Source: Brevipalpus yothersi
Taxonomy: Eukaryota; Arthropoda; Arachnida; Trombidiformes; Tenuipalpidae
Reading direction: 5' to 3'
NCBI GenBank assembly: GCA_003956705.1
Contig: QZCP01000512.1
Span: 79,434-143,433, forward strand
DNA: 64,000 nucleotides
The translations under genes were made by a program, and so were the position numbers. This document shows positions 21,418 through 33,594 of the stretch, piece after piece (position 1 is the first letter of the stretch; the number at the start of each line of letters is the position of its first letter). Under the pieces are notes generated by a model. The model searched no databases. It was given only the letters and a program-made list of their open reading frames with translations, and was not told the origin of the DNA.

Positions 21418-22628
21418 CGTGAATCAACTACCACAAACTAGCTTTGATCATGTGAAAAAAAAACACAAAAAAAACACAAAATATATTATTCACTGAACAC
21501 CGATCAAGTTGTCAACTAGTATCAAGTTTTGGGTCCATAAATTTTGTGTCCATAGACGGAGAATGCACATCCACCCCAAAACATGTACCAAAAATAAATT
21601 GCATGCAAATTGTGCTGTTTGCATGTGAGTTGCATGTGTCTTGTTTACATGTTTAAACTTGGTACAGCATAAAAACTGTAGCCTAATAGATGGCATTGCT
21701 TGAAAGATGTACACTAGAACTTGAGTTCGCTCGGTTCTAGAACTGTTCTAATGCTGTGTAAGTGTTGCGATGTGATCGGCATTCGATGTATAGGACAGAA
21801 TGTAAGTACAATGAAAAGTGTTGAGAAGAGATGTGATCAATCGTGTGTATTTTGTGCTGGTTCTTTTGGTGGTTTCTTTGGGTACAAGAAGTGAATCATG
21901 CAAAGTGTACAGAATCTAGCTCAAAGTTTGAGAATGACTCAAAATTCATCAAAATTATGAAAAAATTTTGTTCGATTAAATTGGCTGATAAATTTTTCTC
22001 TCAAGATCTTTAGAATTAGAATAAAATCTCACTGGCGTTGAATTGTGAAGTTCTTTTCAGTTCATAGCGTTGGTAGGGGATGACTGATGAATATATGAAT
22101 TCAGTTATTGTGGCTAGAATGAAATCCATTGAAAAGCAGAGCTGTGATGTATTCTTCTGGAGCTATGGATCTCTGAAAAAATCAGATTCCGCATAACTAG
22201 TGACTATTTTTCCAGTTTTCGGCAGCCGTCAAATTTCACAGCCACATGAGATTTGAGAAAACACATTGGTGTGATATCTTTGACCATGGCTAATCTGTGT
22301 GGGCAACTCAAGCATAAATAATCTTCCAGTTTGTGGTTACATTTTCCAATCACCATATTCACTTAACGACACGTGCCCCATACTAACGAGTCCAATGAGC
22401 ATCCCAGAGGAAAATTTCACCCTCAGGTCACTCTTTTTCACAGAGGTCTTCGAACAGAATTCCCCTTCCCTAACATGTACTCAATTTTTCGCGCTCACTG
22501 GTTCGACGATTGAGCGGCAAGTGGCTAGAAACGATGTCTTAAATAGGATATTAGCGAACAAATTGAACGGAAAAATATGCTGCCTAACGCTAAGCTCAGG
22601 AAGATCTTCTGTCCTCCAAATAGGAATC

Positions 22629-22631
<3 letters not shown>

Positions 22632-22663
<32 letters not shown>
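22632..22663. repeat. (CT)n microsatellite
   Basis: Perfect CT tract of about 32 bases in the UNC-45/Fer2 spacer. Confidence 0.95.
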
Positions 22664-22666
<3 letters not shown>

Positions 22667-23073
22667 GATACTTTTGAATTTTTCTCAAAACCACTGCCTA
22701 TCCACAATGTTCAATTGTTGATGATGTCAACGGGTGATCCTATGATGGCACGCGACTAGGCCACGAACCGTATACAAGGCTGATAGAATACAATGGATAA
22801 AGTAATGAGCCGAAAACAAGCGTGTATCCATTCCATTCCGATCTCTCTCTTATTCTTGGTTCTTGGTCTCTGGTTAGCCAACTAGGTAATGGAAATCTTC
22901 ACGGTGACGAGTGATTCATTCCATTTCTCACCATCAAGATCATCTGATCTGAACCGTTCTCTTTCATCATCATGACATCCATCTTATTGTATGCCGAAGA
23001 GAGACTATAGATATCAACGTGGAGAGTTTTCCTCTCGAATTATTCGCTTGCCTAACAGCACTTTGGCGCGCTC

Positions 23074-23078
<5 letters not shown>

Positions 23079-23122
<44 letters not shown>
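23079..23122. repeat. (CT)n microsatellite
   Basis: Perfect CT tract of about 44 bases in the UNC-45/Fer2 spacer. Confidence 0.95.
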
Positions 23123-23127
<5 letters not shown>

Positions 23128-25262
23128 GACCGCATTTCAGGCCACGTGCGTACACGTAACAATGGCAAACTAATCGACCAGGAAAACAATGTACTCATGA
23201 TACTTGAAGTACCAATGTCGAGCCAATCATGATAGACAGCCACTTGCAACAATTAGTAGCCTCTTAAGCATGCTTCATTTATCAGCGATGATCTGATGTG
23301 TGTGATCATCGTCATCAAAATTGATCATGCTGGGAAAAAAGAGACAATCCCAAGAATCCAAAATAGTGGCCCATGTGAATGGTGACCAATTTTTCCGTTC
23401 ATAAGTGTAACTTTAAGCCAGTGTATATATCCATGTATATATCAACAACCGGATCAAATCAGTATTTGAAAACAATCTACCAGCCACTTGATAGGGCATA
23501 CGTTCCCGGTCGTGATACACCAGCTTTAAGTAGTATGAATATTTTGTCGCTGCGTTTTGGTGGTCCAAAAGCGTGGTTACTAATCCGAATAGATCAGCTT
23601 GCTGGCACAAAGAGGAATGGTTTTGCCCTTCAAATTCAACTTTTTAGAGAGAGAGAGAAAGACGAACATCCCACGAGTATCACATTTGAGCGTTTAATTT
23701 GATTCATATTCGATTTTAATATTTTCCCATCCTTCTCAATAATTTATGTAAGAAGAGACTGATTGGTTCGACTTCGATACTTATGCATACAATTTAAATA
23801 TTCTGATTTTCAATTCTACAAGCTATTAAATCAATGAGCGGTACACTGATGAAAGGATTTAAGTTTGAATAATTTGGCCTAGAAAAATGATTTCCGAAGC
23901 TTTGAATTGTATGTGAATACTAGAAAATGGAAACAGTAAGCTAGTTCCTTCATATTTCACACCTATCAATAGCCGAAATGCTCGTGAGAATATGACCTTT
24001 GATCAATTATTGATGAATTCTAGATAAGCAATGAGGGATGGAGAGATGGCACAAATTTTCCTTTTGTTGGAGATTCAACACTCTATAGCAAGATAGAGAG
24101 AAGACCTACCCTATAAAGATCTCTGAAATAATTGAAGTGAATGGAAAACTCTTCAAGACAATGATTTTGGAATGAATGAATCTGAAATTGTTCAAAGAAC
24201 CTTTCATCCAGCGATATATCCTAATATCTTACAATGACTGACACTAGTTGTGAAGTTTTCTTGTAAATATAGAATTTTCTAAGGCTTGGAAAACCTTGAT
24301 CATCTTACCATCAAATAATTTGGAACTATTTCAAATCTATCTCTTCTGAGAAGATACAGTGATTCAGTATCTCAATTCTAGCACCAAAATGCAAAGCCTC
24401 TAATGATAAGCCTCTAGGGCTTGGGAAAAAAAGTGTGAAAGGCTGTCTCCTGGGTGGCTTATGGTCAGGATTGTGTGTGTGAGAGTGTGTGATTGAGGTT
24501 GAATGTATTGTATATGGAAAGATGATTGGAAAGAAAAACAGTTTGTGTATTCAATTGAGAGCTGCCCCGAAAAGTAGCCAGTTTAATTGTTACCAGTGAG
24601 AGAGTTTGAACAGCCCTATAACAATTCTCGGTTGGTTAACAATAATATTTACACGATAATAGTGATTACACTTGTATATCTACTCACACAAGCGATCCGA
24701 TGGGCATTCGGATTAGCTTGTCCAAGGTGGTGGTCACTTGCCGTTCTACAGGCAATCTTGTGGGATCTTTGATGTGTTTTTGGATGATTTTCTGGTGAGA
24801 AAAATCCTTTCCACGAGACCAATATTTTTGTTTATATCAAGAAACTCGTATTGATGTATTGAGAGAGATAAAAAATACTTGTATTCTAACAATATTGTCT
24901 AAACTATCATCCCAATAGGTGGGCTGAGCATAGATTTTATCATAGAATTTCTGACTAGAATAAGAGATACAGTCACATCACATCCTCTCTCCATGACCAT
25001 CCTTCCAACATCCAAAATTCATGCGCACCATCAACTTTGGATGCATAAAGAACTGAGAACAAGGTTGAATGAATTTCAACATTCTTGAGAGCTGGATTTT
25101 CAGGATCACTTCAATCAATTTTTTGCGTTATAACGACACTTTAAGCACAATTTTTCTAAGAATTGTTCTCGTCCTCACAATTGCACTTCACAGATTCTCA
25201 TATGGCTTATGGCTTCACCGAGTCTGTTTATAGGAGAATCGAAATCTTAGAGAATTCATTTT

Positions 25263-27137
25263 CTAAGATCCCTCGTGCTTCACGTATGGATGATAAAGAT
25301 GAGGATGTTCATGGTTTCCATGAGCGTGGTGGTGATGATGGTGGTGATTATGTTGATGGTGTGGAATAGGATGAGGATATAGAGCAGCAGTGTTGGGAGG
25401 AATCTCGTGAATCTGAGAAGAATTGGCTGAAAACTGAGATAAAATCTCCGTGAAATGTGGATCTATATTGATTCCCAAATTTTGCCATGAAATCCAATTT
25501 AATCGAGCTGTTAAGTCTAGAGAAAAGTTTAAAGTTTTGATTTTAGTTTTATTATCACCATCTGATTTTCTTGATTCATTTACTTACCACTTGTTTTCCA
25601 TTCTCTTGTGGTTTCATTTCGAATTTGACCCTCTAAACATTTCTCAAAATAAGTGATCGTGTCATACTCAGAAGCGAGTATTTCTTGAAGTAAAGCTATG
25701 TATGCTATTGCCAAGCGAAGAGTATCGATTTTAGAAAGTCTATATTGGGGGTGGATTGAAATGATAAGTAATGTCATGAGTTTTGAATCTCACATATAAT
25801 TTCTTTCGACTGTGAGAGCTTACAAACGAGAAGAGGATGTATGACGTAAAAATGATCAAAATATAACTGTAAAAAATAAACAAACCAGAAATGATCTTGA
25901 TAAGAGAAATAATGCTCATAAGCCTATTAAGATTCAAGTATGGAAAAAACCAAAAGTCAAAAGCAAATGAATCCAACAAAAATCCAAATTCATGCTTATA
26001 GGGTAAGAATTTTTTTTTCATCTTCGAATGGAGAGAAGTTTTTTTTACCTTTTTTCATACGGAAATGTTGGAACATGAACTCTAAGTTCCTCAAAACCAC
26101 TATTGATTGAGAGCATCCTTTTTCTTTCACGAACGTTAGCTGCTTTTCGTTCTCCTTTTGGTAAATTTGCTAGAGTATATTCACTTGGGCATGAGCCTAT
26201 CATTTTATTGGGACAATGTTCGAAGAAAGACGGGGCTGATTGAGAAAAATTGTGGAAAAATGAATCAGAATAAGGAGAATGCAAAACTTTCGGTGAGATC
26301 AGTCTGTTAACTCCCTTCACTGTCTTCTGTAAACTGTAAATTTTACCAAGTATTGAAATTCTCACAATAAATTCTAAAATTCTTTGTTGATGATTCATTT
26401 TTCTAGTCTTTCTGATCATCTAGATCATGATAAAAATATAATTTTCTAAACTCCAGTTTCATTGTCAGTGTGAAATAGGTGTTGTGACTTTCACCCGTGA
26501 TCATTGAATCTTGAGTAGAAATTCTTGTCTATCATGAGCAAACTGTATAGTTATGTATCATAGGTATTGCAATGATTCATGGTCTCCCTCGACACCAAGG
26601 GAACTGATCGGAATGAGTATAAAATTTAATTTACTCACCATTGTTGAATGAATCTGGGAAATAGTGAGGTATATTTGGTCTTAAATCCTTTGGAAAATCA
26701 GGATATGATGTGGACGCTGATTGAACACAGGTAACAATTGTCCTTGGAGGTGATTCAGTAGGAATCCAGTCTCTTCTCGAAGTTACACTGACAGTGTCAT
26801 TCGGAGAAGTGGCAGTCACTTCAGTATTTGAAGTATTACTATTATTATTATTATCAGTACGATTGTGGCTCTCTTGGATCACCTTCAATCCATTTATCCT
26901 TTCGGAGGAAGGTGGCGGTGAACATGAAGCGATGATTGGAGAGTATTCCAAATTGATTCGTTCTTGTAGCTGTGCTGAAGAATGCTGGTGAGGTGGATGC
27001 TGTTGATGATGAAGAGCGATCGAGGGATGAGGATGTTGGGAATGCTGGTGATGATGGGAATGAAGTTGATTTGAAGCATAAGGAAATATAAGCGAAGGTT
27101 GCGAATAGGTTGAAGACATTTCTTCTGGTGATGACAT
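25263..27137 (-). CDS. Fer2: Fer2-like bHLH transcription factor
   Basis: Nuclear bHLH factor of the Ptf1a/Fer group. In flies Fer2 is needed for a set of dopaminergic neurons. Exons: 27137-26639, 26235-26049, 25739-25588, 25516-25263, in phase, 363 aa from this ATG. The bHLH spans the exon 2-3 junction: ERKAANVRERKRMLSINSGF (basic and helix 1), VHVPTFPYEKRLSKIDTLR, then LAIAYIALLQEIL. The part after helix 2 (TYFEKCLEGQI, then DLTARLNWISWQNLGI) matches Fer2 rather than Fer1/Ptf1a or Fer3. Exons 1 and 4 encode His-rich, low-complexity tails. A strong acceptor (CT tract plus CAG at 27147-27145) lies just before the ATG and the frame is open into it, so a further upstream exon, coding or non-coding, probably exists. 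Confidence 0.92.
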
Positions 27138-27144
27138 GTAAGGC

Positions 27145-27390
27145 CTGAAGAGAAAGAGAGGAGAGAGAGAAGAGAGAGAAAGAGAGAGAGGAGAGAGAGA
27201 GAGGGAAAGAGAGCAAAAGAAAAAGAGACAAAAGAAAGAAAGAGAGAGGAGAGAGAGAGAAGGTTTGATCTAAAGGGGATTGTAAGTGGAAAGAAGTCCT
27301 ATGGCCAGCGGGAGAGAGAGAAAGATGAAAAAGAAGAATATTCTTTCTCTCTTTCTCTCTCTGGGTGAAGACGCGTGCTGGCAGCAATTT
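27145..27390 (-). promoter_or_regulatory. Very long polypyrimidine (CT) tract at the Fer2 first-exon acceptor
   Basis: On the minus (sense) strand a CT-rich stretch, with few interruptions for about 115 bases (27145-27261) and recurring to about 27365, ends exactly at CAG|GCC (27147-27142). It looks like the 3' end of a 5' intron, or a GA-rich promoter element read from the plus strand. Confidence 0.6.
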
Positions 27391-28381
27391 TTATAAGGAT
27401 AGAACAATGACAACGTTACGATACATCGGTAAAACGATTTGGTGGGTGATGGAGATGGAGGGGGAGGAGGGTAAGGAAGAGGAAGAGGATAAGGATGAGG
27501 GAGAAGAGGAGAGAAAAAGATGAAGAAGATCTCACAAACAGAACACACTTCCAGAATATGGATTCACACACACACACAAATCAGTGGTGAATATACTTGA
27601 CGATATATATTCTCTGGTAAAGAGAAAATGTGAGAAAGTGAAAAAGGTGGCCTGATTGTGACAGCTTGTTGTAAGCTTCGTTCTCGCTATTCTCGGGAAT
27701 GATTCCAATCGACTTCCTACCATCATCACCAGATGAAAGAGAGAGAGAGAGAAAAAGAGCTCCCGTGAAAATCCTTCACATCCACCCCCCAGTATATGTG
27801 TGGGCAATTTGAATTTTCTCATTAACCATTGATTCCTTCTCCATTCCTTGCTTGCCTCCTCCCCATACACAGCATCTCATATGTCACTTGCAGCTACTTT
27901 CTCTCTCTCTCTTTTCTCTCTCTTGTAGCCATGCTCTCTCTCTTTCTCTCTTTCTCCTCTTCTTCTCGAACATCCAATGGTATGGCCAGCTAACGGTTCA
28001 GTCCTCGAATACTCCTCCTTACTAGGGCTTGGGCTCACAAGTTAAGCTAGGCCTATATTGCCGCTCTCAGAACTTATTCTCGATCTTCTATTGATTATGA
28101 GTGATGATGATATTTCAATTCAAGCCATTCATGAAACAACAATGTTTAAGCATTTGATTTGTGAAAAGATTTCAAATTCAAATAATGTTCCACCGATTTG
28201 TTTCTGGACTGAATTTGCTCAGCAGCGAGTTGGTGGACCTTGATAATCAACAATTTTGAGAATAACTGTCAGATTATCTGCTTTTCTGATGATGATAAAA
28301 AGTATGTAATAATGACTGAACGCAAGATTGACTAACTTACATTTGCTTTTAACAGATAGGTGTAGAAAGACAAGTAAGAAT
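27391..28381. other. Spacer upstream of Fer2, downstream of coatomer gamma
   Basis: Mostly GA-rich on the left and CT-rich around 27900-27960. A 61-codon plus-strand frame at 28058-28243 is the only unbroken frame of note. It has no recognisable family, splice context or neighbours, so I do not call it a gene. Promoter or 5' exon sequence of Fer2 is expected here. Confidence 0.4.
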
Positions 28382-28387
28382 TTTATT
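28382..28387 (-). terminator. Candidate poly(A) signal of coatomer gamma
   Basis: AATAAA on the minus strand, about 160 bases past the stop codon at 28548. Confidence 0.6.
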
Positions 28388-28547
28388 GATTCGATGAGCT
28401 AGTATATCAGAATAAAGAATGGTATACAACCAAATCTTATATAGGTAGTAGTTACAACAATGAAAAAGGCTTGAATAATCAGCAATGGAGACAGGCAAAA
28501 CCGATCGATTTTTTTCGATAGCTTATACAAACTTGTTATTTTTCAGC

Positions 28548-31500
28548 TCAAATGATCACTGAGACGATAAAATTAGCGACATCCGGATTGTTACACCTTA
28601 CGGATAATCTCATAGTTACCCCATTCTCTGGTACAGAGGACATTGCTACCTTGGCTCGAACCAAAACCTCATCTTCACCCTTGAACAGTCCAGAGAGGTA
28701 GAGACTATGAGACATTTTACCTTCTGGAACCTTCTCTGACCTATCACATGGCTGCATGCCCATGAACTGTACCACATTTCTTATAGCTTCGTCGAGTGTT
28801 TTGAAAGCTGAAAGGGCGTAAGTTTCCTCGACCTCAGTATCAGGGCCCATTTCTTCCCAAGCTGAAGCGAAATCAGTTTTGGCAATTCCTTGGATAAAAT
28901 CAGCAGCGAGGACATCTATGTCTTCTAGAGCATACTCATCATCATAGCTAGAAGAAAAAGAAACATGATGAGACGGAAGGTTGCAAGAGGAATCGAAGAA
29001 TCATGTAGCTTCAATACGGAAAGATGAGAGGAACACTTACCCAACTTCGTCATCCAAGACTTGACCAGTGTTTGGATCACAGTCTTTAACAATATGTTTT
29101 AATAATACATTCTCAAAAGTCCCAGGTAAAGAATCTAGATCGTCTGATTCAATTTGCATACAGATATATGTTGTCGCCGTAACATTATATTTCAGTTCAG
29201 GACAAGGGATGGTACAGATTTTCCTATAGCCCTCGGGTACCTATTGATGAATTAGAGAAACAAGAATATTGTAACTCGTGAGAGAGATTTCGGATAATGA
29301 TTTATGATGAATACATACCTGCATGACAACTCGAACATTTTCTAGAATTTGATCATTACAAGTGTTTGTACAATCAAATTGGAATATAATGTGTTGCTTG
29401 AAAACATGCTTGATACATTGCACAACGTATTCTGTCTCGGACTCAGTTAGTTCGATGGGGAAAGATGATTTGATGATTGGTCCTAATCCCAATTCACTAA
29501 GTTTCGGAATGGAAGAAATTTGTTCAGCGTAAAGATCTTGTCGAGTGGCAGCCACACGATCTGGGGCAACTTTGGGTGGATTTTGAGCCTCCGAAGGTGC
29601 TATTCCATTGATGAATGGTAACTTTTTAACAGTATCTTCAGTTTGTAGCTGAGGCTGAATAGCTAGAGGAACAGTTTTGATATCAAACGGAGAGTCACTG
29701 GGCTCTGTTACATACGCCACAAGGGCTTTCTCCAGACCAACAATTGAGACTTGGAATGGATTCAAGATAAATTGATTATACATATTTTTCTGCTTCATTT
29801 GAAGAATGTCTAGGTAATATGTAGCTCTATCGCGAACTTCGTCGTCAACCTCCATCAAAGATCGTTTTAACAAGACTATAATATTGGGTAAAAGATCTTC
29901 ACAATGAGCACCAAATTTAGCTAGAGAACTCACAGCAGCAGCTTGAAGAGGAGCACTTTCCAAAATGAGACGATTATAAATATAACGAATATAACGAGCA
30001 GGGCGGCTAGTTTTAGGTCCTTCTCTACCGAGAAGATGAAGAATTCGTACCATTAAACCGGTATGTTCACAGTCCTCGATAAATTCACACAGATGACCAA
30101 GACCTGCTTCTTTAGCTTTTGGATTATCTTCAATTATATTCAAGATTGTGTCCACAATAGCTTTCTTATACTCTGAGCCTCCTTCTTCTCTCAGCATTGA
30201 TTCCAAAAAATTCATCATCACATCATGCTTACGGGGAAACTTCTGACACAATTGGCGAGTTGCTGCAACAACAACAATCTTGAACTCATCAGAAATTTCG
30301 TTCATGAAAGGTGAGATTTGTTTCAATAGTCTCTCAACAGAGCCTTCATAGCCGGTCTTCAGTAGAGTGGTTATAGCTAGTGTGGCAATCGATCTATTCG
30401 AATCAGTAATCAATTTCTCAAGATCCCAATTACAAGTCATAACAGCCTGAGGATGAGTCATGGCAACTTTGTTCAACGTTCTAACAGCAGCAAACCGCAT
30501 GGTAGGCTTGGGTGAGCTCAATGAAAGTTGCAAAACTGAGACAGCAGGTGTAAGTTCTCGAGGAGTGGTACATTTGAGATTGACAATGGCATTTGCGGCT
30601 TCATACACTACCATTTCTGATTTGTGGCGAAGGCATGATTCAATGAAGTCGAAATATGGACTATCCGTGCTGACACCTTCTTCTTCGATGAGTTTGCTTG
30701 CAATTCTGATAAGTAAACAGATAGCATATGCAGACTTGAGGCCAGAACGGATATACTTTGTCACCAGTTTGGTGACAGCAAGTCTATCTGATTTCCTAAT
30801 GTGATATAATAATCCAAGAGCATGATGTTGGACCATTTTATTATCTGAGTTGACAGCTTCTTGTGCCTCATTTACCCATCTTTTAACTCCTTCAGGTATC
30901 ACTTTAGCCAGATGAAGAGAAGACACTAAGGCTGCTGAAGCGACTGCTGGATTTTTGTCCACAATAGCTTGTTTCATATACCTTTCGATACCCTAAATTG
31001 TGGTTCATCACACACAAAGGAGAGAAAGAAAATATTGTTAGCAAACAGGTGATAAAATGAGAAGGAAGAGAAAAATAGAGCAATACCACTGTACAAACAC
31101 TCATGATGGAAATGAATATGCCGTGTACCAAAAGATACACAGCCCAATGTGTGATTTGGTAAGTGATAATGATAATGATTATAATAATAATAACAAAAAG
31201 CATAATGAGCTAACCTGAAATGTTGTTGCATCGGTTATGTGGCATAGAGCTCTCAGAGCTTGTGGTCTACAGAGATCATCTTTGGCATTCATATCGGTGG
31301 TTAAACTTGAGGTGACGATATAAACATTCTCAGCCACTTTGGAAAGCTCTTTAATAGCTATATACACCAGACGTCTCAGTGTGGTGTCTTTAGATTGAAA
31401 TAATTTGGTAGTATTGAAAAACACATCTGTAGCTTCATGTGTAGAGAATGTTTCTCCTTGATTGAGTAGATATAATATTTTAGTCAATATGAATGCACAC

Positions 31501-31652
31501 TTTCGAGCGTTAACTGGTGTCTCATTAAAATTTCGAGCATCTTGAAGAGCTGACGTTTTGGTAACCTTAGCAAACGCACCGCCGGCAGTGGACATATCTT
31601 CCTCGTCTCTCTTCTCACGTTTTGGATACATCATGATGAGAGATATGGACAT
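28548..31652 (-). CDS. gammaCOP: Coatomer subunit gamma (COPI)
   Basis: Gamma subunit of the COPI vesicle coat, acting in Golgi-to-ER retrograde and intra-Golgi transport. Exons: 31652-31215, 30992-29319, 29240-29041, 28947-28548, in phase, 903 aa (human about 874). The trunk has the N-terminal adaptin-like solenoid: FNETPVNARKCAFILTKIL, TTLRRLVYIAIKELS, IERYMKQAIVDK, VKRWVNEAQEA, MVQHHALGLLYHIRK, MVVYEAANAIVNL, AAVRTLNKVAMTHP, DSNRSIATLAITTLLKTG and REEGGSEYKKAIVD. The C-terminal appendage domain is present: TESETEYVVQCIKH.F, FQFDCTNT.NDQ.LENV, DVLAADFIQG and FMGMQPCDRSEKVPEG. TGA immediately precedes the first ATG. A second possible start is 18 bases in (Met-Met-Tyr). No anomalies seen. Confidence 0.97.
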
Positions 31653-32327
31653 TCAAAGGTGACCTGTTGGAAAATATACAGATAAACAACAAAACACAAT
31701 GTATTGAGCAAATGGTACCAAGTAGCTGGGCATCACACACAAACTGTTAATATAAAAAACAGTATACATTCATTCAACATGAATAAGAAGATGATATGTT
31801 AAATTCATCATCATTAGATGGGAAGAGAGAAGCAAAGAGGCAATAAAGCAGAGCAAAGTGTGTGTGTGTGTGAAAGAGAGAGAAAGAAAGAGAGAGAGAA
31901 ACAAGCACACGTACACAGAGTCAATCAAACACTCTGCACAAACCGAAAACATATCGATAATACAGTTCAAGTGTGTTGACATCACTTGATTATATGATCA
32001 TTTGTGATGATGTCCAAATATGATATGTACACTACTTACCACTCTAATATGATGTCAATATCCACCGGCCAGGGAAAAGATGGAGAAAAACAGGGTAAAA
32101 TTATCAAAACACTTGAACACTAAGATTAACTTTCAATTAAATACAAACTGCATTGCAAGCTTCAAAAACATTGAAAAATTTCAGAGTCCCTGGGCATGCG
32201 CAGTTTGAGGACTTCAATTTTACTGGTGTCTCCATCTGTAAAGTTTGAATTTTGATAATGTTGAAAATGAACTTTTTTAGATTCGGAAAATTTTTGATTT
32301 AAAAAAATTGAATTTTAGTGGATAAAA
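31653..32327. other. Coatomer gamma promoter and 5' leader region
   Basis: The bases before the ATG include a CAACAG|GTC acceptor-like site at about 31670, so a non-coding first exon may lie further right. A GT/GA microsatellite occurs at about 31858-31900. No coding region seen. Confidence 0.45.
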
Positions 32328-32333
32328 TTTATT
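32328..32333 (-). terminator. Candidate poly(A) signal of the single-exon secreted protein
   Basis: AATAAA on the minus strand, about 150 bases past the stop codon at 32483. Confidence 0.55.
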
Positions 32334-32482
32334 TTAACATTAAATAAATTATAGATGTATAAGTTTTTTAGGTTTAAAGAGTGGGGTGACTGGTTGAGTG
32401 GATGAGGGAGGGGGAATTAAATTTGATAAATGATTTGATTTTTTGTTATATAATATGATAGAGAGAATGTGAACATTTTTAG

Positions 32483-32887
32483 TTACTCTGATAAAACTCG
32501 AGAATAGAAAACTGTTTGGTTGAAAAATTTTTCCATCTGCTCCCAGCTTTCACATTTAACGTTTGGAGGTGATTTTGTGAGACCATTAATTGAGTTGAAG
32601 AATGCTCGTGCAAAACTGTTACCAGTTAAGGTGTCTGCTAGAGCAGCAAAAACTCGAACAATACGATAACTCGAATCTTGGAAACTTTGACCAGCCCTGT
32701 AAGCGATAACTTCTCTACATTGTGGTGAATTTAATCCCAATTTTGAGGAGAGAGAAGCCATAAAATCCACCGAACGAACTGTCAATAGTGACAAATCATT
32801 GACAGGCAGAGAATCTGATGGCTTGAAGTAAATCACAGTGATCACAATAGCCAAATAAAGAAATCGACCAGCCACCACGAACTTCAT
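32483..32887 (-). CDS. Small secreted protein, single exon, family unknown
   Basis: 134 aa, not recognised. An N-terminal hydrophobic segment (GRFLYLAIVITVIYF, residues 7-21) followed by SDSLP looks like a signal peptide cleaved near residue 26. The mature part of about 108 residues is mostly helical in character (SVDFMASLSSKLGL, VFAALADTLTGNSFARAFFN). It has two cysteines, in SPQCREV and NVKCESWEQ, which could pair, and one N-glycosylation site (NQT). A TATA box about 105 bases upstream and an AATAAA downstream frame a compact transcription unit, so I think it is real although it has no intron. It lies between the coatomer gamma gene on the same strand and NECAP, which diverges from it. It does not resemble the other orphan secreted protein at 6497-7432. 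Confidence 0.75.
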   Translation of the reverse strand: MKFVVAGRFLYLAIVITVIYFKPSDSLPVNDLSLLTVRSVDFMASLSSKLGLNSPQCREVIAYRAGQSFQDSSYRIVRVFAALADTLTGNSFARAFFNSINGLTKSPPNVKCESWEQMEKFFNQTVFYSRVLSE

Positions 32888-33594
32888 ACTTGAAAAGACT
32901 AGACCGAATCGGAATCACAGGCAAAGTATGAAGACTGAGGAATCAGAGCAAAAGTGAATAAATGAACTCCCTATCCAAAAGTGAGAGGTCCTTTTATACC
33001 CAAATGTAGAAGCCTTGAAATGGTCTAGGGAGAAAAAATTTCACCAATTTTTCCATCAAGGAAAAGAGAAAAAAAGGGCAGAGAGAAAATTCAAGGATTA
33101 ATTTGGTCCATCTTCAAGGTACAAGATAAAATGAATCCTTGAGCAATCGAATCAATGTCTCTGTCCCCTTTCACCATGATCAAAATTTTCCAACTATAGG
33201 GCCTGTCAAAAATTTTTCTTACATCAATTTTCCAACATTCCCACCATGAATATGCATATTCCAATTTCAATTCCAATTCCGATTCCATGATATAATTCCA
33301 ACTGATTCAAACTGAACATTGCACGTGCCTTAGCTGCGCCTGTTCGCGGTTGTTGGCAAGCTGAGCTTATTCTCACACACACACACACAGCTTATTGCGT
33401 TGTTTGTTTGTTTTGCTGTTTTGATTTAAAAAAGAGTTTATTTACTTTTATGTTTATACACATACACTTGTGCTCGGTGCTTTAATAGTTGTTGGTGTTG
33501 TTGTTATTGTTGTTATTGCTGGTGCTGTTGAATTGATTAGTGTAGATTCATTGAACTTGGAGAATTGAATGAAAATATACGTGAAAACATAGCT
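32888..33594. promoter_or_regulatory. Divergent promoter spacer, secreted orphan gene and NECAP
   Basis: About 700 bases between start codons pointing outwards. The left side carries the TATA box of the orphan gene. The right side has a CA repeat near 33376-33390 and GTT-rich trinucleotide runs near 33490-33530 in the NECAP leader. Confidence 0.5.
32991..32998 (-). promoter_or_regulatory. TATA box of the single-exon secreted protein
   Basis: TATAAAAG on the minus strand, a textbook TATA element, 104-111 bases before the ATG at 32887. It implies a regulated, probably tissue-specific promoter. Confidence 0.75.

Larger units (their letters stand above)
21418..25262. other. Sparse intergenic region between UNC-45 and Fer2 genes
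   Basis: No gene recognised in 3.8 kb. It contains a small tandem of the kind TTTTGGGTCCATA/TTTTGTGTCCATA near 21524-21556 and CT microsatellites at 22632 and 23079. Around 22300-23700 the open frames have a less AT-rich composition than the surroundings, but they resemble no family I know. It should include the UNC-45 promoter and the Fer2 3' UTR. Confidence 0.5.

Noticed and set aside
21490..21714. 74-codon minus-strand frame upstream of UNC-45, tested as a missing TPR exon
   Set aside because: No TPR pattern; contains a WTQNL duplication from a short tandem repeat.
25163..25369. Plus-strand frame rich in Asp and Gly opposite the Fer2 last exon
   Set aside because: Antisense of the His-rich Fer2 C-terminus.
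26854..27387. 177-codon minus-strand frame overlapping Fer2 exon 1
   Set aside because: Different frame from the His-rich Fer2 exon; its start is CT-repeat sequence rich in Ser and Leu.
28058..28243. 61-codon plus-strand frame between Fer2 and coatomer gamma
   Set aside because: No family, no splice sites, no promoter or poly(A) context; kept only as a note in the spacer.
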